Assembly (NCBI GenBank): GCA_963782465.1
Contig: CAWAJR010000006.1
Span: 310,001-374,000 of the forward strand
DNA: 64,000 nucleotides
DNA from: JAODBJ01 sp963782465
Lineage (GTDB): Bacteria > Actinomycetota > Acidimicrobiia > IMCC26256 > PALSA-610
Direction: 5' to 3'
Shown piece after piece: positions 27,401 to 35,763 of the stretch. The first letter of the stretch is position 1. Every line of letters starts with the position of its first letter. Made by a program: the position numbers and the translations under genes. The notes beneath the pieces are model-generated. The model saw only the letters and a program-made list of their open reading frames with translations, searched no databases and was not told the DNA's origin.

Positions 27401-28291
27401 CTACTTCTGCATCGACGTCGGCATCACCATGCCGACGGGCTGCAGGTGCTGGCCGAGGATCCGGTCGAAGTTACGCGCCACTTCCTCGGGGCTGAAACCG
27501 CCGTCTTTCCACATCCACGCGATCTGCTTCGGGTGCTGGAAGATCGTGTACCCGTACTCGGTGCGCCCGAGCACCTGGCCGTTTACGTGCCCGGCCTGCT
27601 CGGACGCCAGGAACGCGACGAGCGGGGCGTTGAGCGCCGGGTTCTCCTCGGGCGGCGGTTCGTTGCCACTCTTCTCGAACAGCGACGCGGTCATGCGGGT
27701 CGCACCCGACGGCGCGACCGCGTTCACGGTGACCCCGTAGCGAGCGAGTTCGAGCGCCCACACGAACGTCATCCCCATGATCCCGGCCTTCGCGGCGCCG
27801 TAGTTCGTCTGCCCGAAGTTGCCCCGCAGGCCCGCCGACGACGTGATGTTGACGATCCGCCCGTACTCCTGCTCGCGCATCAGCGCCGCGGCATGACGGG
27901 TGCAGTTGAACGTGCCCTTGAGGTGGACGCCGATCACCGCGTCGAAATCGGCCTCCTCCATCTTCACGAGGGTGCGGTCTCGCACGATGCCGGCATTGTT
28001 GACGAGGATGTCGATCTTGCCGAACGCGTCGACCGCGGTCTGGATGATCCGGCCCGCGCCGTCGAAGTCGCTCACCGAGTCGTAGTTCGGGACGGCGTGC
28101 GACCCGAGCGCATCGATCTCCTTGCACACCGCCGCCGCGGTGTCGTCCTCGCCGCCGCGGCCGTCGAGCGCAACACCGACGTCGTTGACGACGACATTCG
28201 CGCCTTCACGGGCGAAGCACAGCGCGAACTCGCGGCCGATACCGCGACCTGATCCGGTGACGACCGCGACCCGGCCGTCGAGCAGTCCCAC
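27401..28291 (-). CDS. SDR family oxidoreductase (hydroxyacyl-CoA dehydrogenase-like)
   Basis: The 296-aa short-chain dehydrogenase has the nucleotide motif TGSGRGIGREFAL, NDVGVALDGRGG, NNAG, and the active site Ser-Tyr-Lys with YGAAK. The opening and long C-terminal tail resemble the SDR half of peroxisomal multifunctional beta-oxidation proteins. It follows a MaoC dehydratase gene by 11 bases, fitting hydration then oxidation of an enoyl-CoA. Confidence 0.9.
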   Translation of the reverse strand: MGLLDGRVAVVTGSGRGIGREFALCFAREGANVVVNDVGVALDGRGGEDDTAAAVCKEIDALGSHAVPNYDSVSDFDGAGRIIQTAVDAFGKIDILVNNAGIVRDRTLVKMEEADFDAVIGVHLKGTFNCTRHAAALMREQEYGRIVNITSSAGLRGNFGQTNYGAAKAGIMGMTFVWALELARYGVTVNAVAPSGATRMTASLFEKSGNEPPPEENPALNAPLVAFLASEQAGHVNGQVLGRTEYGYTIFQHPKQIAWMWKDGGFSPEEVARNFDRILGQHLQPVGMVMPTSMQK

Positions 28292-28302
28292 GTGGCGACG
28301 CC

Positions 28303-28713
28303 TTACGCCGCGACGGCGGTCGCGCCACCCAAGACCGCGGTCGCGCCGTCCTGGTTGGTGACGGTGAGGTCGAGGTCGACGAGGGTCTCGCCGCCTTCTT
28401 CGCGCACGCCCGTGACCTTCGCGACCGCAGTCAGCACATCGCCGGGCCATACCTGCCTGGAGAACCGCACCTGGAGCCGGCGGATCGCTTCCGGCCCGAA
28501 CCAGTCCTTCACGACCCGCGCCGCGAGACCCATCGACAGCATCCCGTGCCCGAACACCGACGGGTTCCCGACCTGGGTCGCGATCGTGTCGTCGTGGTGC
28601 ATCGGGTTGAAATCGCCGGACGCTCCGGCGTACTTCACGAACATCGTGCGGGTGAGCGCCGGGAAGGAGACGGTGCGCTCCTCCCCGACCGTGACCTGGG
28701 TCGCCGTCGTCAT
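28303..28713 (-). CDS. MaoC-like (R)-specific enoyl-CoA hydratase
   Basis: The 136-aa single hotdog domain contains the hydratase motif YAGASGDFNPMHHDD (catalytic Asp and His, about residues 30-42) and FGHGMLSMGLAARVV. ATG 28713 has GGAGGAACGCCTG just upstream. It heads a three-gene leftward operon with the SDR and TIM-barrel genes. A palindrome at 28737-28750 lies over its probable transcription start and is shared with livK. Confidence 0.92.
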   Translation of the reverse strand: MTTATQVTVGEERTVSFPALTRTMFVKYAGASGDFNPMHHDDTIATQVGNPSVFGHGMLSMGLAARVVKDWFGPEAIRRLQVRFSRQVWPGDVLTAVAKVTGVREEGGETLVDLDLTVTNQDGATAVLGGATAVAA

Positions 28714-28736
28714 CAGGCGTTCCTCCGAAGGTTTGC

Positions 28737-28750
28737 TGACGCCGACGTCA
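28737..28750. promoter_or_regulatory. Candidate TetR operator upstream of MaoC operon
   Basis: TGACG-CCGA-CGTCA is an inverted repeat with a 4-base spacer. It lies between a TAGAGT -10-like box on the minus strand and the MaoC ribosome binding site, where bound repressor would block transcription. The same architecture, TAACG-CTAA-CGTCA, is found at 34851-34864 upstream of livK. Confidence 0.6.
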
Positions 28751-29162
28751 CTCTATTGTCTCGGTCGCTCGCTGCTCCTCCTCCGTCGTCGCGGGCGCTC
28801 GCTCCCTGGGCGAGCTCACTCGCTGCGCTCGCTCGCCGCACCACCAGACGCCTCTCGGGGCTGTCGCGGGCGCTCGCTCTGCTGCTCGGTTGCTCGCTGC
28901 ACTCCGCTGTCTCGCGCGCTCGCTGCTCCTCCTCCGTCGTCGCGGGCGCTCGCTCCCTGGCGAGCTCGCTCGGTGCGCTCTGCTGTCTGCGAGCGCGCTC
29001 ACAGGCAATCCTCCTCCATCGTCGCGGGCGCTCGCTCCCTGGCGAGCTCACTCGCTGCGCTCGCTCGCCGCACACGGAGGAGCAGCGAGCTCGCAGGAGC
29101 GGCGAGCCTGCGAGCGCGACCAGAAACATGACATGGGCGTCGGGCCCGCCTAGCCTGGCCGG
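28751..29162. repeat. GCTCGC-rich repeat region between MaoC and tetR genes
   Basis: This 412-base gap has no convincing gene, although several frames are open. It contains three imperfect copies of a 60-76 base unit: 28766-28841, about 28917-28980, and 29009-29073. They share CTCCTCC(G/A)TCGTCGCGGGCGC and GCTCGCTCCCTGG. A TAGCCT -10 box (29151-29156) for the tetR gene lies at the right end. Confidence 0.75.
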
Positions 29163-29858
29163 GTGGCTCGACGCTCGGCTGAGAACGGTTCGTCCCGTTC
29201 GGGCCGCGGCCGGAAGACCGACGGGCCGGCGAGCGCACGAAAGCCGAGCGGCACCCCGGCACAGGCCCGGGAACTGCGCGCCCGGGGGCAACGCACGATG
29301 CGCAAGTTGCTCGACGCCGGCGTTTCGGTCTTCGAGACCCGCGGCTACCACGCCGCCCGGGTCGACGACATCGTGAAGCTGGCGAACACGTCGCACGGGA
29401 CCTTCTACCTCTACTTCTCCAACAAGGAAGACCTGTTTCGCGCCCTCGCGGAAGAGGTCGGCGACGCGCTTCAGAACCTGGCCGAATCGCTTCCGGCGGT
29501 CCGTCCCGACGGCGACGGTCACGCCGCGCTGCGCTCGTGGATCAGCGACTTCGCCGATCTCTACGACCATTACGGGCCGGTCGTGCGGGCGTGGACCGAA
29601 GCGGAGATCGGCCCGCACGAGTTCGGTCGGCTCGGCACCGAGATGCTGACCCGCTTCACCCTGACGTTCACGACCCGGATCGCGGGATCGCTGCCCGAAG
29701 GGGTGAACCCGGCGATCGCCGGTCTGGTACTCGTCGCGATGCTCGAGCGCATGAACTACTACGTGCTGTCGAACCAGGTGCAGGTGACCCGCACGAAGAT
29801 GATCGACACCCTCACCGACGTGATCTCGGCGTCGCTTTCGGGCACCGTGCACGCCTGA
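29163..29858 (+). CDS. TetR-family transcriptional regulator
   Basis: This 231-aa repressor has a basic, disordered N-terminus of about 45 residues, then the DNA-binding domain GYHAARVDDIVKLANTSHGTFYLYFSNKEDLF (about residues 62-92). GTG 29163 has TAGCCT 6 bases upstream and is probably leaderless. It lies between the MaoC operon and the liv operon, both of which carry the same candidate operator, and probably controls both. Confidence 0.9.
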   Translation: MARRSAENGSSRSGRGRKTDGPASARKPSGTPAQARELRARGQRTMRKLLDAGVSVFETRGYHAARVDDIVKLANTSHGTFYLYFSNKEDLFRALAEEVGDALQNLAESLPAVRPDGDGHAALRSWISDFADLYDHYGPVVRAWTEAEIGPHEFGRLGTEMLTRFTLTFTTRIAGSLPEGVNPAIAGLVLVAMLERMNYYVLSNQVQVTRTKMIDTLTDVISASLSGTVHA

Positions 29859-29860
29859 CC

Positions 29861-29878
29861 ACGTCCCCGCGGGGACGT
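29861..29878. terminator. 18-bp GC palindrome after tetR
   Basis: ACGTCCCCG-CGGGGACGT is a perfect palindrome 2 bases after the tetR stop, between convergent tetR and livF. It is a candidate bidirectional terminator but has no T tract. Confidence 0.45.
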
Positions 29879-29897
29879 TCCGGGTACCGAACGGCCG

Positions 29898-30653
29898 TCA
29901 GGTGCCGGCCGGCGGGGCGGCGCTCTCGCCCGACAGCAGCCGCACCTGGAGGTCGCCGACGTCGGCCTTCGGGCCGTCGAACGCGACTTCGCCCTTGACC
30001 AGGACGATGACATCGTCGGCGATCGCGAGCGCGTGGCTGATGTGCTGTTCGATGATGAGGAGCGTCGTGCCGGCGTCGCGGATCGTCCCGAGGGTCCGGT
30101 ACACCTCGTCGACGATGAGCGGCGCGAGCCCGAGCGAAAGTTCGTCGGCGATCAGCAACCGGGGCCGCTCGACCAGCACGCGCGCGAGCGACAGCATGCG
30201 TTGCTCGCCCCCGGAGAGCGTGCCGGCGAGTTGGGCGCGCCGCTCCCCCAGCCGGGGGAACATGTCGTAGGCCTCGTCGAGCCCGGCGTCGACGCCGCGG
30301 CGGCCGCGCGATCGGCGGAAGGTGAGGCTCAAGTTCTCTTCGACAGTCAAGGACGCGAACACCGATCGGCCTTCGGTCGCATGGATCACCCCGAGCCGCG
30401 CGTACCGGTAGGGATGCCACCCGGTGACGTCGATCCCGTCGATGTGCACGGTCCCCGCCGACGGCGCGACGAGCCCGGATGCGACACGGGCGATCGTCGT
30501 CTTGCCCGCGCCGTTCGACCCGAGGAGTGCGAGCACCTTGCCGGGAGGCAGCGAGAGCGTGACGTCGAACACGGCGCGGAACGGGCCGTAGCCGGCGTCG
30601 ACGTCGTGGAGTTCGAGCATCGGGAACCGGTCGGGGACGGTCGCGGCCGCCAT
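29898..30653 (-). CDS. livF: Branched-chain amino acid-type ABC transporter ATPase LivF
   Basis: The 251-aa ATPase has Walker A GSNGAGKTTIA (about residue 43), signature LSGGEQRMLSLARVL and Walker B LLIADELSLGLAP, the LivF hallmark. It is the last gene of a livK-livHM-livG-livF operon and overlaps the livG stop by one base (TGATG). The substrate may be an amino acid, amide or another small carboxylate, since Liv-type systems are diverse. Confidence 0.93.
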   Translation of the reverse strand: MAAATVPDRFPMLELHDVDAGYGPFRAVFDVTLSLPPGKVLALLGSNGAGKTTIARVASGLVAPSAGTVHIDGIDVTGWHPYRYARLGVIHATEGRSVFASLTVEENLSLTFRRSRGRRGVDAGLDEAYDMFPRLGERRAQLAGTLSGGEQRMLSLARVLVERPRLLIADELSLGLAPLIVDEVYRTLGTIRDAGTTLLIIEQHISHALAIADDVIVLVKGEVAFDGPKADVGDLQVRLLSGESAAPPAGT

Positions 30654-31416
30654 CAGACCATCTCACCGAGGTACGCGCGGCGCACCGCCGGGTCGGCGAA
30701 CACGACGTCGGTTGGGCCGACGCGATGAGGGTGCCGAAGTCGAGCACGAACACTCGCGACACGAGGCTGCGGACGAAATCGACGTCGTGCTCGACGAGCA
30801 GGATCGCCATCTTTCGTTCCTGCTGCACGTCGCGCAACGTCGCCGCGAGGACATCGGTTTCCCGGCGGTCGAGCCCCGACGACGGCTCGTCGAGCAGCAG
30901 CAGCCGCGGGTCGATCATCAACGCGCGGCCGACCTCGACGAGCCGGCCGATACCGAGGCTGAGCGCTTCGACTCTGCGGTCGGCGACGCCCGACAACCCG
31001 AGCAACGCCAGTGTCGCGTCGGCCCGTTCTTGTTCGCCGGCGCTCGGGCCGCCCCGGCCGATCACGTCCTTCCAGAGCGCGCCGCTGCCCCGCCTCGCGC
31101 GTTCGGCGATGAGGAGGTGTTCGCGCGGGGTCATGCCGGTGAACAGTTCGATGCGCTGAAAGGTGCGGCCGATGCCGAGCCGGGCGCGGCGGTGCGTGGG
31201 CACCCGGGTGAGGTCGCGACCGTCGAAGGTGATCTCGCCGCCGTCAGGTTTGAGGATCCCGAGCAGGCAGTTGAAGAACGTGGTCTTGCCCGCACCGTTC
31301 GGGCCGATCAGCCCGACGACCTCTTCGGAGTTCACGTTGATGCTCACGTTGTCGAGGGCGGTGATCCCTGCGAACCGCTTCGTGACGTCAACCGCGTCGA
31401 GCAACGCCGTGCTCAT
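30653..31416 (-). CDS. livG: Branched-chain amino acid-type ABC transporter ATPase LivG (frameshifted near 30717)
   Basis: The ATPase is about 254 aa, with Walker A GPNGAGKTTFF, a divergent signature LSLGIGRLVEVGRAL and Walker B LLLLDEPSSGLD. After FVLDFGTLIAS the frame breaks at the GGGCC run near 30717. One added base restores the family ending DVVFADPAVRRAYLGEMV and a stop at 30653 that meets the livF start. The shifted frame would instead run on inside livF. ATG 31416 is 4 bases after the permease stop. Confidence 0.9.
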
Positions 31417-31420
31417 GCCT

Positions 31421-33427
31421 TCACGCTCGCTTCGGCAGGGGGCCCTTCGAGGTCGGGGACGGGCTCGTCGCCGACCGGCGCCGGCCCGCACGCTTGTCGA
31501 GGAGACGCTGGATCGCGTTGAGCGATTTCCGTTTCCCGGCTTCGAGGGTGCCCTCGGGGTTCTTCGCGTACGCGATCGCACCAAGACCGAAGAAGATGTA
31601 CTGCCACGCCGGCGAGACGTGCAGCAACCGCACCAGGATCAACTCGGGGAAGATCTTCAGGCCGAAGCCACCCTGGATCGCGCCTTCGACGGTGCGCGCC
31701 CCGATCGACACGACGAGGACGACCCAGAAGAGCCCGAAGAACACGGTGAAGTCGGCCTGGTAGTTGGCGAACTTCTCCTGCATCGCGAGCAACCCGCCGC
31801 CGAGCCCGGCGATCCCGGCCGACAGCGCGAACGCGGTGACCCGGGCGCGGGCGGGGTTGATCCCAATCGAACTCGCGGCGACTTCGCTGCTGCGCAGCGC
31901 GTCGAGGTACCGCCCGGTCGTGCCCTTGCGCACGAAGATCACGATCACACCGACGATCGCGAGGACGACGACCGAGAGCAGGAAGAAGTTCTTGTCGGAG
32001 TTGAAGTCGATCGGGCCGATCACCGGGCGGTACACGGTCGGCGGCACCGGGCCGCCGCTCACCCAGGAGAACTTCACCATCACGTTCTCGAAGAACAAGC
32101 CGAACGCGAGGGTCGCGAGCGCGAGGAAGATGCCGCCGAGCCGGAGCGCGGGGAGCGACAGCAACGCCCCGACGACCGCGGCGAACACCGCGCCGATCAC
32201 CATGGTGACGAGGACCGGCATACCGAGGTTGTTCGACATCTGCGCGGTGGTGAGCGCGCCGATCGCCGCGAAGGTCGTCTGGCACAGGGAGATCTGGCCG
32301 GCCATCCCGGTGATGACGGTGATCGACAGGAAGATCACCGAGAACACGACCGCCTGGGTGAACAGCGCCAGCCAGAACGTGTCGGCCTGGGTGAGGATCC
32401 ACCACAAGAACCCGACGGCAACGATCGCGCCGAACACGTGCGTCGCGCGGGTGAGCGCGACGCTGCGTTCGTCGGCCGCGAAGCCCGGCGGTGGCGGGTC
32501 GACGCCGGCGAGCGGGTCGGAGACCTCACGCTTGTTGCGCAGGCTCGGCGAGAGCACGAGCAGGAGGAACAACGCGACGAACGGTAATGACGGGCGCAGG
32601 CCCTGCGCGAGGATCGAACCGGTCGGCAACTCGGTGGTGAGCACCTGGTTGATGATCCCGAGCAGCAAGCCGCCGACGAACGCGAGCGAGAGGCTCGACA
32701 ACGACGCGAACGCGGCTGCCGCGATCGCGGCGACGATCAGCAGGAAGTAGTTCTCCGACGACACCTGCGGGAACAACGGGGCGAGCAACACCCCCGCGAG
32801 CCCGGCGAAGAGGCTCGACAACACCCAGGAGAACGCGCCGACCCGGTCGGCGTTGACGCCCGCGAGTTCGGTCATGCGGGGGCTCTCGACGACGGCTCGC
32901 ATCCGCAGGCCGATCGCGGTGAAGCGAAAGATCGCCGTCAGCCCGACCACCGCGACCAACGTCACGACGATCGTCGCGATCTGGTCGCGGGTCAGCGCGT
33001 ATTTGCTGAAGTGGTACGCGACATCGCCGTGATACACGATGCCGGTGGGGCCGTAAGCCGGGCTGTTGCCGAAGTTGAGCAACCGTTTCAACGACACGAT
33101 CGCCGGCAACGCGACGAGGAGGCCGAGCGATGTGACGAGCTTCGCGACGGTCGGCGCGGTGCGCAGATATCGGTAGAGGGCACGGTCGAGCAACAATCCG
33201 AGCAACGGCGCGACGAGGAGCACCGCGACGACGAACGACGCCCAGATCGGCCATTCGTGCCGGACCCGCAACACGTAGTAGACGCCGGCCGACACGAACG
33301 CCTGCGCGCCGAAGGCGAGGTTGAACACACCCGACGTCTTGTATGTGAGCACGAACCCGAGCGCGACGAGTGCGTAAACGCACCCGATCGGGAACCCTCG
33401 GATGATCGCGCTGATCAGGGTTTCCAA
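31421..33427 (-). CDS. Fused LivH-LivM ABC transporter permease
   Basis: This 668-aa protein joins both membrane subunits. The LivH-like half (residues 1-300) has LVALGFVLTYKTSGVFNLAFG. The LivM-like half (about 330-640) has ITGMAGQISLCQTTFAAIGA and GIFLALATLAFGL. A short hydrophilic linker (NKREVSDPLAGVDPPPPG) lies between. LivH and LivM are usually separate genes, but fusions occur in actinobacteria. It forms the channel of the liv importer, with livK 17 bases upstream. Confidence 0.93.
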   Translation of the reverse strand: METLISAIIRGFPIGCVYALVALGFVLTYKTSGVFNLAFGAQAFVSAGVYYVLRVRHEWPIWASFVVAVLLVAPLLGLLLDRALYRYLRTAPTVAKLVTSLGLLVALPAIVSLKRLLNFGNSPAYGPTGIVYHGDVAYHFSKYALTRDQIATIVVTLVAVVGLTAIFRFTAIGLRMRAVVESPRMTELAGVNADRVGAFSWVLSSLFAGLAGVLLAPLFPQVSSENYFLLIVAAIAAAAFASLSSLSLAFVGGLLLGIINQVLTTELPTGSILAQGLRPSLPFVALFLLLVLSPSLRNKREVSDPLAGVDPPPPGFAADERSVALTRATHVFGAIVAVGFLWWILTQADTFWLALFTQAVVFSVIFLSITVITGMAGQISLCQTTFAAIGALTTAQMSNNLGMPVLVTMVIGAVFAAVVGALLSLPALRLGGIFLALATLAFGLFFENVMVKFSWVSGGPVPPTVYRPVIGPIDFNSDKNFFLLSVVVLAIVGVIVIFVRKGTTGRYLDALRSSEVAASSIGINPARARVTAFALSAGIAGLGGGLLAMQEKFANYQADFTVFFGLFWVVLVVSIGARTVEGAIQGGFGLKIFPELILVRLLHVSPAWQYIFFGLGAIAYAKNPEGTLEAGKRKSLNAIQRLLDKRAGRRRSATSPSPTSKGPLPKRA

Positions 33428-33444
33428 CGTGTCTCCGTGGGTTG

Positions 33445-34821
33445 CTAGTTACCTGTGGTGCCCACGTTGGCGAAGGTGTGATTCGTCGGGGTCGGTAGCG
33501 GGACCGGGTTCGGGTTGGTGACCTGTTCGTCGGCGTGCTTGAAGCACACCCACGGTTTGCCGGGCTGGGTGAAGACGGGCACGAAAGTGCTGTTCGTGAC
33601 CTTGACGAAGTTGGCGCAGTCGAGCGCACCCCGGGCTTCGGGGTGCTTCTGGGGGTCGAGGTGGCCCTTCGTCCAGTCGATCGGCGCCAGCAACCCACCC
33701 GCGGTGTAGTCGGTAACGGTGTTCAGGGCCGCGATCACTTTCTGGCGGTTGAAGTCGGGGCCGGCGAGCTTGAGCCCGGTGACGAACTGGTTCGCCGCGA
33801 TCCAACCCTGCATGGAGAGCTCGACGACCTTCTTGTTGTCCTGCTGCATCCACTTCAGGAACAGCTTCATCTCGGCCGGCTGCGGCCGGTCTTCGAACGC
33901 CGTGAACTGCGGTGCGATGTACGAACCCTCGAAGTACTTGCCGTTGGCCTTCATGAAGGCCTGGTCGTAACCGTTGGGGAGCACCTGGGGCGCGTCGAGG
34001 CCCTGGGTCTTCATCTCCTTCGCGAGGGTGAACACCCCGTTGAGGTCCATGCAGGTGAGGACGAGCTGCACGCCCTTCTGTTTCATCGCCGCGACCTGCG
34101 CCGACAGGTCGGTCGCGCCGAAGGAGATGCTCTTGTCGGCGTAGACGATCTTCGTCGCGCCGCCGAACTTCGCGAACGAGGCCTGGTCACCTTCGAGGCA
34201 CTGGGCCGACTGCTCGGCCGTGTAGGCGAGCGCCCCGACCTTGGTCGCGCCGACCTGCTTCGCGAGCCACGGCAACACCGGTCCCGCGCAGGTGAAGCAC
34301 AGCGACGACTCGTTCGGGAAGAAATTGTTGTGGCCGGTCCATTCGGCGTTGATGTTCCAACCGAACGTCGGGATGTTCTGCTGGGCGAGCGTCGCGGCCC
34401 CGGTGAACAGCAGGGCGGCGATGAAGACACCGAACACGTTGTCCTGCGACAGCGCGGCCTGCACCTGGGTGGCGTTGTTGGCGAGGCCGTCGTCGCGCAC
34501 CTTGACCAGCTCGAGCTTTCGCCCGTAGATCCCGCCCTCCGAGTTCATCATGTCGAAGTAGGCGTTGATGCCGTCGGCCAGCGCGCCGTAGTTGTTGCCG
34601 AGCGGGTTGTTGATCGACGCGACGACGTCCATGCGGATGGACTTGTCGGTCACGCCGGTCTCGGTGATCGGGTCGTGCTTGGTGAGGTCGCCGGCCTGCG
34701 CGTTGGGGCTCGCGGTCGACCCCGGCGAGCTCGAGGAGGTGCTCTTGCTGGTGGCATTTCCGCAGCTCGCGGCAAGCAGGACGGCCGACAGCAGCAACAC
34801 GACACCTCGTATGCGCATCAT
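33445..34821 (-). CDS. livK: Liv-type substrate-binding lipoprotein
   Basis: The 458-aa protein has a lipoprotein signal (VLLLSAVLLAASC, lipidated Cys about residue 21), a Ser/Thr-rich linker, then a periplasmic-binding-protein type 1 fold (Peripla_BP_6) with GINAYFDMMNSEGGIYGRKLEL and FGWNINAEWTGHNNFF. It captures the importer's substrate outside the membrane. ATG 34821 is preceded by GGGGGAA. An inverted repeat at 34851-34864 overlaps the likely -10 region. Confidence 0.92.
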   Translation of the reverse strand: MMRIRGVVLLLSAVLLAASCGNATSKSTSSSSPGSTASPNAQAGDLTKHDPITETGVTDKSIRMDVVASINNPLGNNYGALADGINAYFDMMNSEGGIYGRKLELVKVRDDGLANNATQVQAALSQDNVFGVFIAALLFTGAATLAQQNIPTFGWNINAEWTGHNNFFPNESSLCFTCAGPVLPWLAKQVGATKVGALAYTAEQSAQCLEGDQASFAKFGGATKIVYADKSISFGATDLSAQVAAMKQKGVQLVLTCMDLNGVFTLAKEMKTQGLDAPQVLPNGYDQAFMKANGKYFEGSYIAPQFTAFEDRPQPAEMKLFLKWMQQDNKKVVELSMQGWIAANQFVTGLKLAGPDFNRQKVIAALNTVTDYTAGGLLAPIDWTKGHLDPQKHPEARGALDCANFVKVTNSTFVPVFTQPGKPWVCFKHADEQVTNPNPVPLPTPTNHTFANVGTTGN

Positions 34822-34850
34822 TCCCCCGGGGCGCTGGGTGGTGAGTTTCC

Positions 34851-34864
34851 TAACGCTAACGTCA
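34851..34864. promoter_or_regulatory. Candidate TetR operator upstream of livK
   Basis: TAACG-CTAA-CGTCA has the same layout as the site at 28737-28750. On the minus strand it overlaps a TAGCGT -10-like box that stands 18 bases from TTGTCC, so binding would repress the liv operon. The flanks extend the symmetry (CCT...AGG). Confidence 0.6.
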
Positions 34865-34931
34865 GGTTTCTCGCGCGGACAATACCGGGGTCGCGGCCGG
34901 CGTGTGTGTCGCGAGCCGTCGGCGTGCAACC

Positions 34932-35744
34932 ATGTCGCTCGTGCCGTACACGCTGATCACGTTCCACGCGCATCCCGACGACGAGGCGATCTCGACCGGT
35001 GGGGTGATGGCGAAGGCCAAAGCCGACGGCCACCGGGTGGTCCTCGTGGTCGCGACGAAGGGCGAGCTGGGCGAGGTCGCGGAAGGCGTGCTGCAACCGG
35101 GCGAGGAACTTGCGACCCGTCGTGTCGCAGAGACCGAAGCGGCCGCGAAGGTCCTCGGCGTCGATCGGGTGGCGTTCCTCGGCTACCGCGACTCGGGGAT
35201 GATGGGCGAGCCCACCAACGACGAGCCGGGCAGCTTCTGGAGCGCCGACATCGACGAAGCCGCGGCGCGCCTGGCGGCGTTGCTGCAAGAGGAGCGTGCC
35301 GACGTCCTGACGATCTACGACGAGCGCGGGAACTACGGCCACCCCGACCACATCCAGGTACACCGGGTCGGCCATCGCGCGGCCGAGTTGGCGGCAACGC
35401 CCCTCGTGTTCGAAGCGACGGTCAACCGCGACCATCTGCTGCGCCTGATGCGCGAGCGGGCCGATCTGATGGCCGACCTGCCCGACGACGTGGAACGGCC
35501 CGACCCCGAGGAGATGGACCTCGGTATGCCCGAAACGGTGCTGACGACCAGCGTCGACGTGCGCGAGTACGCGCCGCTGAAGCGAGCCGCGATGGCGGCG
35601 CACCGGAGCCAGATCACCGACTCGCATTTCTTCCTGCAAATACCCGACAACGCGTTCCGGGAAGCCTTCGGTTGGGAGTGGTTCATCCGTCGCGACGCCC
35701 CGCCGGGGATCCGCGAGTCGAGCCTGTTCGAACTGCTGGGCTGA
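34932..35744 (+). CDS. PIG-L (LmbE) family deacetylase
   Basis: The 270-aa zinc enzyme has the metal motif HAHPDDEAISTGG (about residue 10) and the second ligand region NYGHPDHIQVHRVG (about residue 140). The family de-N-acetylates sugar conjugates, and actinobacterial members include MshB and Mca of mycothiol metabolism. ATG 34932 is chosen because homology begins directly after it. No clear ribosome binding site is visible. Confidence 0.9.
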   Translation: MSLVPYTLITFHAHPDDEAISTGGVMAKAKADGHRVVLVVATKGELGEVAEGVLQPGEELATRRVAETEAAAKVLGVDRVAFLGYRDSGMMGEPTNDEPGSFWSADIDEAAARLAALLQEERADVLTIYDERGNYGHPDHIQVHRVGHRAAELAATPLVFEATVNRDHLLRLMRERADLMADLPDDVERPDPEEMDLGMPETVLTTSVDVREYAPLKRAAMAAHRSQITDSHFFLQIPDNAFREAFGWEWFIRRDAPPGIRESSLFELLG

Positions 35745-35763
35745 GCGGGGGCAAACTGGTCCC

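Noticed and set aside
28751..29162. Several overlapping frames of 60-380 codons on both strands
   Set aside because: They follow GCTCGC repeats and have no conserved composition. They were interpreted as repeat sequence, not genes.
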